Positions 32,476 through 42,158 are shown, counted from the first letter of the stretch. The stretch: DNA of 64,000 nucleotides from Prevotella sp. tc2-28 (GCF_900107705.1 NZ_FNRE01000012.1:1-64000); one strand, 5' to 3'. Notes: generated by a model not told the origin, from the sequence alone. A program made the numbers and translations.

Positions 32476-34134
32476 ATGATGAAGTGTAAGAAGTTTGTCT
32501 TTGGCTTATGGGCTATATGTTATAGCCAGTTGGGAGTTGCAGCAACGCAGCTTCCCGATTCACTCTTGACTTTCGAAAAGGCTTATTATTACAATATCGT
32601 TGACATGCCGAAGTCTCTCCAGATTGTGCAGACCATGCGCGAGCGGAAGATGGCGCAATCGTGGGAGTTGGATCGTGCTGAGGCCAACCTATGGAGTTTG
32701 GATCGTCAGTATAACAAGGCATTGAAACTCTACCAAAAAGTGCTTAAGAATCCTAAGGCCGTTGAGTCTTGGGAAGAAGAGCTAAGAACCCTTTTCTTTA
32801 TTACTTATTGCTATGACAAGTTAAGTGATGAGCGCCATCTTTCTGAAATGGGGTTCCGCATGAAGGAATTGGCAGAAAAATACCAGGCAGCCACTTATTT
32901 GAGCATGACCGAGTTCCTTCGTGGTAAGCGCCTTTATGCGATGGGCCGCAAGGACGAGGGTTGTTCAATCTGTGAACGGGCAGTAGAGGCTATGAAACGT
33001 GTGAGCTATAGATACAAGAATCGAATGCTTTTCATTTTCAATGCCAATTTGTCCAACATGTACTTAAACGATGGCAAATACCAGGAAGCGTCGAAAACGT
33101 TGTCAAATGCCGAGGAAGTACTCCGCCAAGGGTTAAACATGAATGTCCTTGATGTAGAGCGTCGTGCTTATTCTGTCGTATATGCCACCAAGGCGCGCAT
33201 TCTTGCTGCTGAAGGACAGCTGGCTCAGGCTGACTCCGTCTATGCGCTGATGCGTTCAAACCCATACCGTGACATCGGTGCTGAGGTTATTGTCTTGCCT
33301 TACCTGAAGATGCGAGAGAAGTATGCTGATATGCTAGAGTCTACCAAATACTGCCGTAAGGTTGTTGAGTCTGACAATAACCAGATTGGTATGAATATCA
33401 TTTCGATTCTTAGGTTTGAAATCGAGGCATACATGGGTATGAAGGATTTTCAGAAAGCTTCAGAAGATTATTATACTTTGACAAAATTGACGGATTCGCT
33501 GCATATTGACAATATGAACTATTTCTCAAATGAGGCGCGTGCGAATCTTCGACGTGAACAGTTGGTAGCCCGTCAGAACCTCCAGCTTTCCATCGGTATA
33601 TCCGCCTTGATCATTTTGTCCCTGCTGATGTTGGCAGCCTTCGTGCATCACCTGCTGGCTCGCAAAAGAACCAAAGTGATGATGGCTACCATCGAGGAGT
33701 TGATGTTCTATCGTAACCTGTTTCTCCAAAATGGCGATAAAGTTCCCGTTGAAATGGAAGGAAATGAAGCGGCATCTCATGAAGAAAAGCATCGCTTCAA
33801 GGAGATGGATAAGCGAATTATGAAGGAAAAGCTGTTCTGTTCACCTGAATTTGGTCGTGATGACCTGATGCGCCTTATGGGTGTTGATAAGAATGCCATA
33901 GCCCCCATTGTCCAGAAATACGCGCACACAAACGTTTCCGGCTATATTAAGATGAAGCGTATGGAGTATGCCGTCACCCTGTTAAAGGAGCGCCCCGAGC
34001 TCACCATTGCCGCTATTGCCGATATGAGTGGCATCAAGAGTGCCACCACTCTTGTCAACCATTTCAAGGAAACTTATGGTATTACCCCTTCCGACTATCG
34101 TGCTTCCTTAGCCAATTCTGCCCCCCCCCAATAG
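32476..34134 (+). CDS. Membrane-anchored TPR regulator with AraC-type HTH domain
   Basis: The 552-residue product has an N-terminal signal or anchor (about 1-23, ending VAATQ), a periplasmic region of TPR-like helices (about 30-360), one membrane segment (about 371-392, IGISALIILSLLMLAAF), a short coiled linker and a C-terminal AraC-family DNA-binding domain (about 455-545: RDDLMRLMGVDKNAIAPIV, then YIKMKRMEYAVTLLKE and ITPSDYRASLAN). It should sense an envelope signal and act directly on DNA from the membrane. It lies directly upstream of the fimbrial operon in the same orientation and is the likely local regulator. The final codons include a run of nine Cs. Confidence 0.85.
   Translation: MMKCKKFVFGLWAICYSQLGVAATQLPDSLLTFEKAYYYNIVDMPKSLQIVQTMRERKMAQSWELDRAEANLWSLDRQYNKALKLYQKVLKNPKAVESWEEELRTLFFITYCYDKLSDERHLSEMGFRMKELAEKYQAATYLSMTEFLRGKRLYAMGRKDEGCSICERAVEAMKRVSYRYKNRMLFIFNANLSNMYLNDGKYQEASKTLSNAEEVLRQGLNMNVLDVERRAYSVVYATKARILAAEGQLAQADSVYALMRSNPYRDIGAEVIVLPYLKMREKYADMLESTKYCRKVVESDNNQIGMNIISILRFEIEAYMGMKDFQKASEDYYTLTKLTDSLHIDNMNYFSNEARANLRREQLVARQNLQLSIGISALIILSLLMLAAFVHHLLARKRTKVMMATIEELMFYRNLFLQNGDKVPVEMEGNEAASHEEKHRFKEMDKRIMKEKLFCSPEFGRDDLMRLMGVDKNAIAPIVQKYAHTNVSGYIKMKRMEYAVTLLKERPELTIAAIADMSGIKSATTLVNHFKETYGITPSDYRASLANSAPPQ
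34121..34129 (+). repeat. Nine-C homopolymer at the 3' end of the regulator gene
   Basis: Nine consecutive Cs encode the Pro-Pro near the C-terminus of the regulator, six codons or fewer from its stop. Gain or loss of a C would only exchange the last few residues, since stops follow soon in all frames. Confidence 0.85.
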
Positions 34135-34168
34135 ATAGTTAGAAGTTGTCGGAGAGCCTTTAGATTTT

Positions 34169-34219
34169 GTCTTTTTACCGATAAAAGGACAAATTTGTTG
34201 ATGCAGCGGACATATTTGT
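34169..34219 (+). promoter_or_regulatory. Inverted repeat and 21-bp-period direct repeat upstream of the fimbrial operon
   Basis: An inverted repeat GTCTTTTTA-CCGA-TAAAAGGAC (34169-34190, one mismatch) runs into a direct repeat: GGACAAATTTGT at 34187-34198 and GGACATATTTGT at 34208-34219. The 21-base spacing is two helical turns, the geometry used by AraC-family activators. The block sits between the regulator gene and the fimbrial promoter, ending about 45 bases before the -7 element. Confidence 0.55.
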
Positions 34220-34262
34220 AAGTTATTTTGTTAATTTTTGTTTTCACCTTGTATATTTTTAG

Positions 34263-34270
34263 TACTTTTG
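34263..34270 (+). promoter_or_regulatory. Promoter -7 element of the fimbrial operon
   Basis: TACTTTTG matches TAnnTTTG, 48 bases before the first gene. TTTG at 34237-34240 lies 22 bases upstream, slightly too far for the ideal spacing. This suggests a weak promoter that needs an activator. Confidence 0.6.
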
Positions 34271-34317
34271 CAAAAATTATGTATTGAATAATAATCGACA
34301 AGATTGATTGCAAGGGT

Positions 34318-35859
34318 ATGAAAATGAAACTAAATAGTCGCAAATCGTTATCCATACTGCTTTTGTTTGTAGCGCAGTGGGTGTCTGCTCAACAGGTAAC
34401 GCTTAGCAATAATCTGCTCTATGATGCCTGGCTCACTCCCAACCTTCGGATGGGTGTCAGGCTGTCGCCACATTGGTCTGTGGGACTTACAGCAGGTTAT
34501 CGTCCTTGGCCCACTGATGACCAGACATCGAAAAAATGGAAGCATTTGCTGTTGGCACCCGATGTACGTTATTGGACCGACTCTGTCAATGTGCACCATT
34601 TCTTTGGCGTTAATCTGATATACAGCCACTACAATGTTGCTGATGTTAAGTTCCCCTTTGGTCTTTGGAAGTCCGTGCGCGACGAGCGTCGTCAGGGTGA
34701 TCTTGGTGCTATTGGAGCCTATTATGGCTATTCTTGGCCGTTAGGTCGCTATTGGAATTTGGAGGCACATATTGGTGCAGCCCTCGGTTATACCAAGTTC
34801 GATCGTTACGAGTGCGGCCATTGTGGTACCAAGTTAGGCACTAAGCATAAAATCTTTGTGCTGCCACAGGCTGGTGTAAGCATTGTCTTTAATATCCCGG
34901 GTCGTCCGCGTAAAGTGGAGGAGCCTGTCGTGGCTGAGCCAGCCGTGGAGAATCTGGTTCCTGTGGTACAGCAACCGTTCATCCCGGCGCTGACTCCTGT
35001 TCCCGACTTCAAGGGACGTGCCGGACAGTTGCAGCAGGACAACCCTGTGGTGCAGCATATCTCTGCCTACCGTCCTTATGACCGTACCCGCATCCTTCGC
35101 AAAGAGAAAGATGCCCTCTTTGTTCATTTCGACCAGGGCAAGTCACAGCTCAATGCCAATTATCGTGACAACCAGCGAGTGATGGATCGCATTGTCGATA
35201 TCACGCGTCAGATTATGTCCGACAGTGCCAGCAGCGTCCAGAAGATACAACTTATCGGACTTGCCTCCATTGAAGGTGGTCCTGCAGTCAATGAGCGTAT
35301 TGCTCAGAATCGTGCTCTGTCATTACAGAAATATATTCAACAAAATATCAGTGTCCCCGATACCCTTTTCGAGACGGTCGGTGGTGGTGAGGCTTGGTCT
35401 GAGTTCCGCGACCTGTTGAACGATATGGCCCCGGAGCATGCCCAACTCTCGAAAGCCGTTGAGATTATCGACCAGGAGACCGATGACAAGGTTCGCGAAC
35501 GTCGCATCAAGCAGTTGGATAAGGGGCGCACGTGGACTTATATCAAGGAGCATGTCCTGAAAGACCTGCGCAATTCCGGTTACATCCGCATCTATTTCGA
35601 CTATGTGCCCGATAGGGCAGCTGCTACCATCAACGAGGCCAGCGAACTGCTGACTACCGACTGTGGCGACTGTCACCGTGAGGCCCTCCGCCTATTGCAG
35701 ACCGTCCGCAATGACGAGCGCGCTCAGAATGCTTTGGCAGTGGCCCTCTGGCTCACCGGTCAGAAAGACGAGGCCCTCTCCACTTTCCGTCGTGCCGCCG
35801 CCAATGGCAATGCCGATGCGATTAAGAATTTGAAACAGTTAACAGAAAATCAAAAATAA
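34318..35859 (+). CDS. DUF3575 / OmpA-like outer-membrane protein of the fimbrial operon
   Basis: The 513-residue product has a signal peptide (about 1-25, ending WVSAQ), a DUF3575-type beta-barrel part (about 26-200, rich in aromatic alternating strands such as HWSVGLTAGYRPWP and YYGYSWPLGRYWNLEAHIG), a proline-rich linker, and a C-terminal OmpA/DUF3868-like region (about 255-430: ALFVHFDQGKSQLNANYRDN, LIGLASIEGGPAVNERIAQNRALSLQKYI). The very end (about 445-513) resembles TPR/Sel1 helices (ALAVALWLTGQKDEALSTFRR). Such proteins head many Bacteroidales fimbrial operons and may anchor or position the fimbria at the outer membrane. First gene of the operon, 11 bases before the large fimbrillin gene. 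Confidence 0.8.
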   Translation: MKMKLNSRKSLSILLLFVAQWVSAQQVTLSNNLLYDAWLTPNLRMGVRLSPHWSVGLTAGYRPWPTDDQTSKKWKHLLLAPDVRYWTDSVNVHHFFGVNLIYSHYNVADVKFPFGLWKSVRDERRQGDLGAIGAYYGYSWPLGRYWNLEAHIGAALGYTKFDRYECGHCGTKLGTKHKIFVLPQAGVSIVFNIPGRPRKVEEPVVAEPAVENLVPVVQQPFIPALTPVPDFKGRAGQLQQDNPVVQHISAYRPYDRTRILRKEKDALFVHFDQGKSQLNANYRDNQRVMDRIVDITRQIMSDSASSVQKIQLIGLASIEGGPAVNERIAQNRALSLQKYIQQNISVPDTLFETVGGGEAWSEFRDLLNDMAPEHAQLSKAVEIIDQETDDKVRERRIKQLDKGRTWTYIKEHVLKDLRNSGYIRIYFDYVPDRAAATINEASELLTTDCGDCHREALRLLQTVRNDERAQNALAVALWLTGQKDEALSTFRRAAANGNADAIKNLKQLTENQK

Positions 35860-35870
35860 ATCAGATAGTT

Positions 35871-38138
35871 ATGAAGAAAATGTTTAAATTTGCCTTTCTG
35901 AGTGCGATAGCATTCGTAGGTGCAGTTTCTTTCACTGCTTGCTCGTCCAGCGACGATATGGTTGAAAGCAACAACCCGAACTATGATCCGGATACTCAAA
36001 CTGTATATGCACAGTTTGTCTTCAATGTGGCAAGCGGCAGCACGGCAACCACTCGCCAGTCAGAAGCTGCCACTCAGGCATCATCCAGTTTGACTGCCGA
36101 ACAATTCCGTGGTATTGACAATTCTCATGTCATGTGTTTCATCAATGGTGGCGGTGATGGTCATTACCTTACTTCTGCCGCAACAGCAACAAAGTCATTC
36201 GATATGGCACGTGTTGCTAATTCCGGAACTTTGAGCAATACCAAGTCAAGTCGCGTCCTTGAGATGTCATTGCCATTAAACACCAACACTATGGTGTTCT
36301 ATGGTAAGGCTATTGACGAGACCAACAACTACAACACCTTTGGTCATCTGGATGCATTCCATGTAGAGGACGATCTGGACAGTACTTACTTCCAACTCGG
36401 CAGACGCCTGACTGCAGAAAAAAAGGCTGAGTTTCAGGAGATTCAGAAATTATTGGCAGCTTGCCTAACATGTGTTATGGGTGTGAAGAGAGGAACTGAA
36501 GCGGTTTCAGCTGATGATGCTCCAACAGGTGTCGCCAGTAAGTACGGTTTCTCCATCGAGTCTGATTACATGCCCAATATGCGATGGAAGGCTTATTATA
36601 AAGAAAAAGCCGGTGCAAGCAAAACTCCACTAACTCCAACTTCTACTGCTGAAATAGATGCTAAACCTCTTGAAATAAAGCTGTATAGGGTGTATAAGGA
36701 ATTGACCACTATTCAGACAACCGAATTGCGTAATGCTTCAGGCTATGCCATAAAGGAGTGCGTCAGGAATCTCTGGTCTATCGTCAACTCCGTTCGCTGT
36801 GCATTACCTACCAACACAGAAGAGGCATTGGCTAAGTACATGGCGAACCTTATTGACCATGAATTGCGTAATTATTTCGAAGCAGAATCTGTTCCGAATG
36901 ATGGTGGTTCTGTTACAGGTGTTTCAATAAAGTCATCTAAAGCTCTTATTGACGCTCTCTCAGCAGACCCCTACTGGCCAGCAGAAGCAACAAATGCATC
37001 GATTAACAAACCAGGCTCTAGTGATTTCCCAATTATTTACGATAATAACCATGTTGTAAACAGTGCTAAAATGGAACAATTCCCTGGACAATATGATTTG
37101 CCGCAGGGCTCTACACACATTCACTTCGACGCAGAAAAGTCAGTATTCACCTATGCTGATGAATTTAATACCAGCGCTGTAGGTAATACCCAGTTCACTG
37201 TTGATGACTACTACTATCCTGCAGAGCTTTGTTATTTCGGCAACAGCCCTGTACGCGTTTCTGACAAAGAGCATGTGGTAGGTGATTATCCTACAAGCGT
37301 TACCACTTGGAATACCGACGTTACAACGAGTTGGCCATCAGACTGGTCTGTTAGCCATGTCAAGTCTTCTACCCGCAGTGTGGCTATGAAAAACGATATC
37401 AACTATGGCACCTCACTGCTTAAGACGACTGTTAGCTATAACACTCTGTCATTACAGGACAACAACAAGAATATTCAGCAAAGAGACTATGGCGTAACCG
37501 AGGTTAACAAGACTATCAATGTTACAGGTGAGTCATTCAAGCTGGTGGGCATCATCGTTGGTGACCAGTGGCCTAAGGTAGGATGGGACTTCCTGCCAAA
37601 GACAACGGATCCTGGCAATACAAGTTACAGAAAGGGTTATATCTATGATAATCAGATTACTAGCAGTGGTGTCATCCCTGCATCAACAACCTCTGCTTCC
37701 GACCCCAACTACACCCTGGTGTTCGACAACTACGTCTCAGAAACCACACAGCCCAAGGTATATGTAGCTCTTGAGTTCCAGAACAATTCCGGTGTGGACT
37801 TCTTCGGTTTTGACAACATGATTCCTAATGGTGGCAACTTCTACCTGATTGGTGAGCTTGACCCGGATGGAAAAACTGGTCCTACTAAACCAGAATGGCA
37901 TGCTCTGCCTCCCTATGATGTTAACGATACAACTGTTCCCCGCGTATTCATTCAGGACCACATGACAACTGCCAACTTCAAGTTTGACACATACTCTCTG
38001 CAGCATGCTTACCTGACAGTGCCTGACCTGCGCAGTAGCTCAGTGACGTTAGGTCTGTCCGTTGATCTGCAGTGGTCAACAGGTTTGACATTCGACAACA
38101 TTACCATTGGAGGAGGCGAAGTTACCACCAACCCTTGA
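35871..38138 (+). CDS. Mfa1-like major fimbrillin (lipoprotein precursor)
   Basis: Probable structural subunit of surface fimbriae. The 755-residue product has a lipoprotein signal (VSFTACSSSDD, Cys24), an N-terminal beta domain, a helical insertion (about 250-340), the block YYPAELCYFGNSPV, the block TRSVAMKNDINYGTSLL, the block GIIVGDQWPKVGWDF, and a C-terminal strand pattern ending in SVTLGLSVDLQWS. In P. gingivalis such pre-fimbrillins are exported as lipoproteins, cut by an arginine protease and assembled by strand exchange. An Arg in TATTRQSEA (about residue 63) is a candidate cleavage site. It is longer than P. gingivalis Mfa1. The smaller protein two genes downstream shares the same blocks. 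Confidence 0.8.
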   Translation: MKKMFKFAFLSAIAFVGAVSFTACSSSDDMVESNNPNYDPDTQTVYAQFVFNVASGSTATTRQSEAATQASSSLTAEQFRGIDNSHVMCFINGGGDGHYLTSAATATKSFDMARVANSGTLSNTKSSRVLEMSLPLNTNTMVFYGKAIDETNNYNTFGHLDAFHVEDDLDSTYFQLGRRLTAEKKAEFQEIQKLLAACLTCVMGVKRGTEAVSADDAPTGVASKYGFSIESDYMPNMRWKAYYKEKAGASKTPLTPTSTAEIDAKPLEIKLYRVYKELTTIQTTELRNASGYAIKECVRNLWSIVNSVRCALPTNTEEALAKYMANLIDHELRNYFEAESVPNDGGSVTGVSIKSSKALIDALSADPYWPAEATNASINKPGSSDFPIIYDNNHVVNSAKMEQFPGQYDLPQGSTHIHFDAEKSVFTYADEFNTSAVGNTQFTVDDYYYPAELCYFGNSPVRVSDKEHVVGDYPTSVTTWNTDVTTSWPSDWSVSHVKSSTRSVAMKNDINYGTSLLKTTVSYNTLSLQDNNKNIQQRDYGVTEVNKTINVTGESFKLVGIIVGDQWPKVGWDFLPKTTDPGNTSYRKGYIYDNQITSSGVIPASTTSASDPNYTLVFDNYVSETTQPKVYVALEFQNNSGVDFFGFDNMIPNGGNFYLIGELDPDGKTGPTKPEWHALPPYDVNDTTVPRVFIQDHMTTANFKFDTYSLQHAYLTVPDLRSSSVTLGLSVDLQWSTGLTFDNITIGGGEVTTNP

Positions 38139-38172
38139 AACTAAATAGAATATTTGCCAATTGCAAAGAGAC

Positions 38173-39204
38173 ATGAAGTTGAAGGTATTCTTATGGACAG
38201 TGCTCCTGCCGTCAGTCGCATGGCTGACAGCAGGATGTTCTGCCATTGACGATGACCTGTCGGATTGCGGCGAGGAGAAAAAGGAGTTGCAGTTAGACTA
38301 TCAACTCCGATTGGTGACCAATATGACGACAGAGTTGCAGACGCAGTTGACTACTGTGACTGAACTTGGCGTGGCCAGTTCCCTCGAGACCCATCTGGAG
38401 AATATCTTCAGTGACCATGCCCACGATATTGACCTTACATTCTACGATACAGAAGGTACGTTGGACAGCCTGTATCATAAACGCGACATCATAGACGCCA
38501 ACCAGACGAGTTATACGCTTACCCTGCCAATGCGAAAATATATGCATCTGGCAGTGGCCAATATTGCTGAGAATACAGTGGTAAGCCTGGAGAATGTAGC
38601 GCATAGCAACACATCCAGGCTGCAACAGGTTGAAGGTACAGTGTCTGACGGTTCCCCCGTCAGAATTATAGACTCCCATACCACAGGCCTCTTTACCGCC
38701 CGTCAGCCTATGGAGGTGCTCTCAGGCGTTAGCCAGACATTCAATGTCCGTCTGTTTATGGCCAACAGTGCCGTTGCCCTTGTCCTCAATCCCAAGGGAC
38801 ACAATTATACCGACTTGAAGGTGTATGCCACAGGCTTTGCCAGCCAGTTCAATATTAGCGACAGTGTCTATGTGTACCCAGCAGAGAGCCCGTTGATTAC
38901 TGCGGAGAAAGTAGAAACGGACAACGACCTGCTCTGTTACTGTACGGTGAATTTCCCGTCACGCGATGTTCTGACGAGAGCACCGGCTTCGTCACTCTGG
39001 CAACTGAAAGTGTACATGACCAATGCCGACGGTTCGACAACAGAAACGGTATTGGACATCCAGGAGCCCCTGAAAGCTGGAGAGCTAAAGATTATCAAGG
39101 GTGATGTGGATGACGAAGGTGCCATACGTCCCTACAACAGCACGGTAGGTGTTAGTGTGACGCTCGACTGGCAGGAGGGTGGTACCTATCATCCGAATCT
39201 ATAA
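38173..39204 (+). CDS. FimB/Mfa2-family fimbrial anchor lipoprotein
   Basis: Probable anchor and length terminator of the fimbria in the outer membrane. The 343-residue product has the lipobox LTAGC (Cys22) followed by the family start CSAIDDDLSDCGEEKKEL and an LDYQLRLVTN strand, both typical of Mfa2/FimB proteins. The body shows DIDLTFYDTEGTLDSLYHKR and a TLPMRKYMHLAVANI pattern seen in the family. A TTG four codons upstream is in frame, but ATG at 38173 gives a normal signal. It follows the major fimbrillin gene by 34 bases, the conserved order in Mfa-type operons. Confidence 0.85.
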   Translation: MKLKVFLWTVLLPSVAWLTAGCSAIDDDLSDCGEEKKELQLDYQLRLVTNMTTELQTQLTTVTELGVASSLETHLENIFSDHAHDIDLTFYDTEGTLDSLYHKRDIIDANQTSYTLTLPMRKYMHLAVANIAENTVVSLENVAHSNTSRLQQVEGTVSDGSPVRIIDSHTTGLFTARQPMEVLSGVSQTFNVRLFMANSAVALVLNPKGHNYTDLKVYATGFASQFNISDSVYVYPAESPLITAEKVETDNDLLCYCTVNFPSRDVLTRAPASSLWQLKVYMTNADGSTTETVLDIQEPLKAGELKIIKGDVDDEGAIRPYNSTVGVSVTLDWQEGGTYHPNL

Positions 39205-39213
39205 CCTTATTGC

Positions 39214-40950
39214 ATGAGAAAAAGTAGCTTAGTCATAGTCATTATGTTGTCAGCCTGGCTCCTCATGGCAGGATGCAATGCTGATGAAGGATTACAGCAG
39301 GAAAGTAAGCCTGTTGTAGTCGATTTGGCTTTGACGGTGTCGAACGCTACTCAGGAGACTACGCGTATGGCAGCTGCTGATGTGCAGGCAGATGGTAACA
39401 ACTATCGTGGCATCTCGATGACACGCATTGTACCTTTCAACGTACACGGAAAGATAACTGTTGACGATGTGCCTACATGGTATCAGATCAGTGCCCTGCG
39501 CACAGACTATCTGAGGACTGACAAATTCTACCTCTATAGAAACTGCATGATCATGGAAGGTGCTGCCTCGTTCCTGACGTACGGACGTGCTCCGAAAGGT
39601 TCATTGACCAAGGCAGCCAACGGTTCCATCATCGAGACATTCCCTCTGGCGATGGATCCGCAGCATATCCGTTTCTCTTTGGAACCTATCTCTCAACGTG
39701 TCGTACACTCTACTGCCACATCGTTGGCTGACTATATGACCTCCATTGCTACGGCAAAAGGCAACAATATAGCTTGGAAGGACTCACCGAGTAATGTGTT
39801 GAAGACGATGTTCCTGAACTTCGTCAACCAGACAGAAGCCGTTACAGGCGGTAATGTTCTGCCAGGGTCATCAGCCAATATCAAGGCATATACGCAGCTG
39901 TTGAAAACGGTGCTGAGCGGTATGCTGAACGGTATGTCGCTCTCGGGCGATGACGCTGCCATATGTACGGCTATCATTGAAAAGATAGATACATACGATA
40001 ATGCCTGGGACGGTTTCCCAGCCTCCTTAGGTTTACCTGACGGAGCTGCTGCCATCCGCTGGAACGGCACAAGTTTCACACCGCAGATATCCTATACGTC
40101 ACTTGCCGACATCAACGGTATCGACCGCTTTACCTATCCTGCAGAGATATACTACTACGGCAATAGTCGCATAGTGACATCAAACATAGACGGTCGCCAA
40201 CAGATATATGACGACGTGAGCAACCAGGAATGGTATCAGGTGCTGACGAGTGGATATGAATATCAAGACAATGCTGCCGTAACCCATAACACCAGATCTG
40301 TAGCTATCAAAGACCCGCTGCAGTATGGTGTGGCACGTCTGCAGGTCAAGTTAATAAAGACGGCGTCTGAATTGGAAGATGCCAAAGGTTCTCCCATCCC
40401 CGTGGGTGCCACAAGTTTTCCTTTGACAGGCATCATCGTGGGCGGACAGATGCCTGTAGGTTTCGACTTCGCACCAACCACCTCCTATCCCGTCTATTCG
40501 GAGACGGACATTGTGTATGTCTATGACAATCAGGTGAAGACCAATGGACTATCAGGCAAAGAGTATTTCTATCTGAGTTCAGCGGCAGATGCCACTCAGA
40601 TGACCAACACGCTGGTGCTGCAGTCATACGACCACAAGGTAGTACCCGTCGTGCTGGAGTTTATCAACAACAGTGAGTCTGACTTCGAAGGGCTTGATGG
40701 CACTGTCCTGAAAGGAACGAAATTCTATCTTGTTGCATTGATTGACCCTGCAACAAAGTCAGGAGACCCCCTCACACAGATTCGTGACCGTGTCTTCACA
40801 CAGGATTACACGACCACATTGAATATGAAAGTAACAGGCTTGTCAAAAGCCTACAACGTAGTGCCTAACCTGCTGTCGCCACGACTGGAGCTGGGCATAG
40901 AACTGGTGTCACAGTGGGCATCCACAACACCGGAGGAAATAGTTTTTTAA
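39214..40950 (+). CDS. Second Mfa1-like fimbrillin (minor or alternative subunit)
   Basis: The 578-residue lipoprotein (lipobox LMAGC, Cys21) shares with the 755-residue fimbrillin the blocks TYPAEIYYYGNSRIV, TRSVAIKDPLQYGVARL, GIIVGGQMPVGFDF, RVFTQDYTTTLNM and a C-terminal LELGIELVSQW strand. The helical insertion (KTMFLNFVNQTEAVTGG, then a second helix) is also present. It appears to be a diverged duplicate and may be a tip or accessory subunit, or an alternative shaft protein. It starts nine bases after the anchor gene. Confidence 0.75.
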   Translation: MRKSSLVIVIMLSAWLLMAGCNADEGLQQESKPVVVDLALTVSNATQETTRMAAADVQADGNNYRGISMTRIVPFNVHGKITVDDVPTWYQISALRTDYLRTDKFYLYRNCMIMEGAASFLTYGRAPKGSLTKAANGSIIETFPLAMDPQHIRFSLEPISQRVVHSTATSLADYMTSIATAKGNNIAWKDSPSNVLKTMFLNFVNQTEAVTGGNVLPGSSANIKAYTQLLKTVLSGMLNGMSLSGDDAAICTAIIEKIDTYDNAWDGFPASLGLPDGAAAIRWNGTSFTPQISYTSLADINGIDRFTYPAEIYYYGNSRIVTSNIDGRQQIYDDVSNQEWYQVLTSGYEYQDNAAVTHNTRSVAIKDPLQYGVARLQVKLIKTASELEDAKGSPIPVGATSFPLTGIIVGGQMPVGFDFAPTTSYPVYSETDIVYVYDNQVKTNGLSGKEYFYLSSAADATQMTNTLVLQSYDHKVVPVVLEFINNSESDFEGLDGTVLKGTKFYLVALIDPATKSGDPLTQIRDRVFTQDYTTTLNMKVTGLSKAYNVVPNLLSPRLELGIELVSQWASTTPEEIVF

Positions 40951-40952
40951 GT

Positions 40953-42158
40953 ATGAAGTACATCAACAGACATAACTGCCATCGCCATGTTTGCAGTCCA
41001 GTTCTTTGGATGCTGCTACTGCTGTTGTGTCTGTCGGCATGCACCTCAGGCGATGAGGATGCCACTTCTTCGCCTGATATGACGAAGTTATATGTCTATG
41101 TCTACGCACCACAGACAGCACAGCCTACACGTGTAGCCTACGATGGCAATGTATCTGCCATAACCAATGAGGCTGCGGTATATTCCCTGCAAATATGGGT
41201 GTACGGGCATGTCAGTCATACACTTCTGGGTCATTACTCTTCGACACAGCCGTCCAGTCTCACCACGTCAAATCCATACGAGCTGATAGAGATATCTATT
41301 GATGACACCTATGCTGAGACTTCTGCGGTTAGCCGTGAGCGCGTTGATGTGTATGTCGCTGCAAATGTGAAAGATAGCAACTGCGGACAGGCTCTGGATG
41401 ACCAGTCGACGCAGGAGCAGTTGGAAGCCGCTCTGATACAGAAGACAACTACCGATCCATTCGGAATGACCACTCCTGTGTCCCGTGTGCCTGAAAACGT
41501 CGGACTGCCTATGAGCGGTGTATTGCGCAACGTTCTGGTAGTAGGTGATGCACCTGTATTGCGACTGGATGACGGCAACGAAGGCATAGCTACGGTGCAG
41601 CTGATACGTACCATCTCAAAACTTCGCTTTGCCTTCTCACGCCAGACGGGCGGAGAGACCCTGCGAATCAACAGTATCAGACTGAACACTGAGATGCTGC
41701 CTATAGCAGAGTATCTCTTTATGGCTGACGGTTACGACAGCCACACCTGCCACATAAAGACAGAGAGCGGATATGACGCCACAACGCCCGACCTGCTGGG
41801 CGAAGCAATCACAGAGATTGCCGAAAGCGATAATCCTACCTATTACGCCTGGGATCAGCAACTACCTCCTCTTGACTACGAGCAAAGAATGGAGGACGGT
41901 GTGGCAGCAGGAAAACTCACCCAACGCTATTTCTACCTGCGCGAGAGCGACAAGCTGATACAGGGAGAGATTAAATACCAAGTAGGCAGCGGCGAGGAAC
42001 AGACAGCAACCTTCACCATGGTTGACGTTGGTGGATTCTCGCGCAATCATGTCTGGACGGTATATGCCTACCAGGCAGAAGCAAGTCTGAAGGTGATTGT
42101 GGCTGAGGTGGCTCACTGGGTACAAAAGGAGGAGGACTATGAATTCTATAACTGGTAA
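40953..42158 (+). CDS. Fimbrial accessory lipoprotein
   Basis: The 401-residue product has a long lipoprotein signal (basic/His-rich start, hydrophobic core, lipobox LSAC, Cys30), then a beta-rich sequence with strands spaced as in fimbrial minor subunits: KLYVYVYAPQT, VYSLQIWVYGHV, ERVDVYVAANVKD, TVQLIRTISKLRFAF, and a C-terminal VWTVYAYQAEASLKVIV followed by a VAHWVQKE strand. An in-frame start 13 codons upstream overlaps the previous gene; the ATG two bases after its stop is preferred. Function is inferred from operon position and from the ISKLRFAF-type motif seen in fimbrillin-like proteins. Confidence 0.7.
   Translation: MKYINRHNCHRHVCSPVLWMLLLLLCLSACTSGDEDATSSPDMTKLYVYVYAPQTAQPTRVAYDGNVSAITNEAAVYSLQIWVYGHVSHTLLGHYSSTQPSSLTTSNPYELIEISIDDTYAETSAVSRERVDVYVAANVKDSNCGQALDDQSTQEQLEAALIQKTTTDPFGMTTPVSRVPENVGLPMSGVLRNVLVVGDAPVLRLDDGNEGIATVQLIRTISKLRFAFSRQTGGETLRINSIRLNTEMLPIAEYLFMADGYDSHTCHIKTESGYDATTPDLLGEAITEIAESDNPTYYAWDQQLPPLDYEQRMEDGVAAGKLTQRYFYLRESDKLIQGEIKYQVGSGEEQTATFTMVDVGGFSRNHVWTVYAYQAEASLKVIVAEVAHWVQKEEDYEFYNW

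Noticed and set aside
34169-34190. Invertible promoter (inverted repeat upstream of the fimbrial operon)
   Set aside because: Only a single short inverted repeat with a 4-base loop; no second copy flanking the promoter and no recombinase gene nearby.
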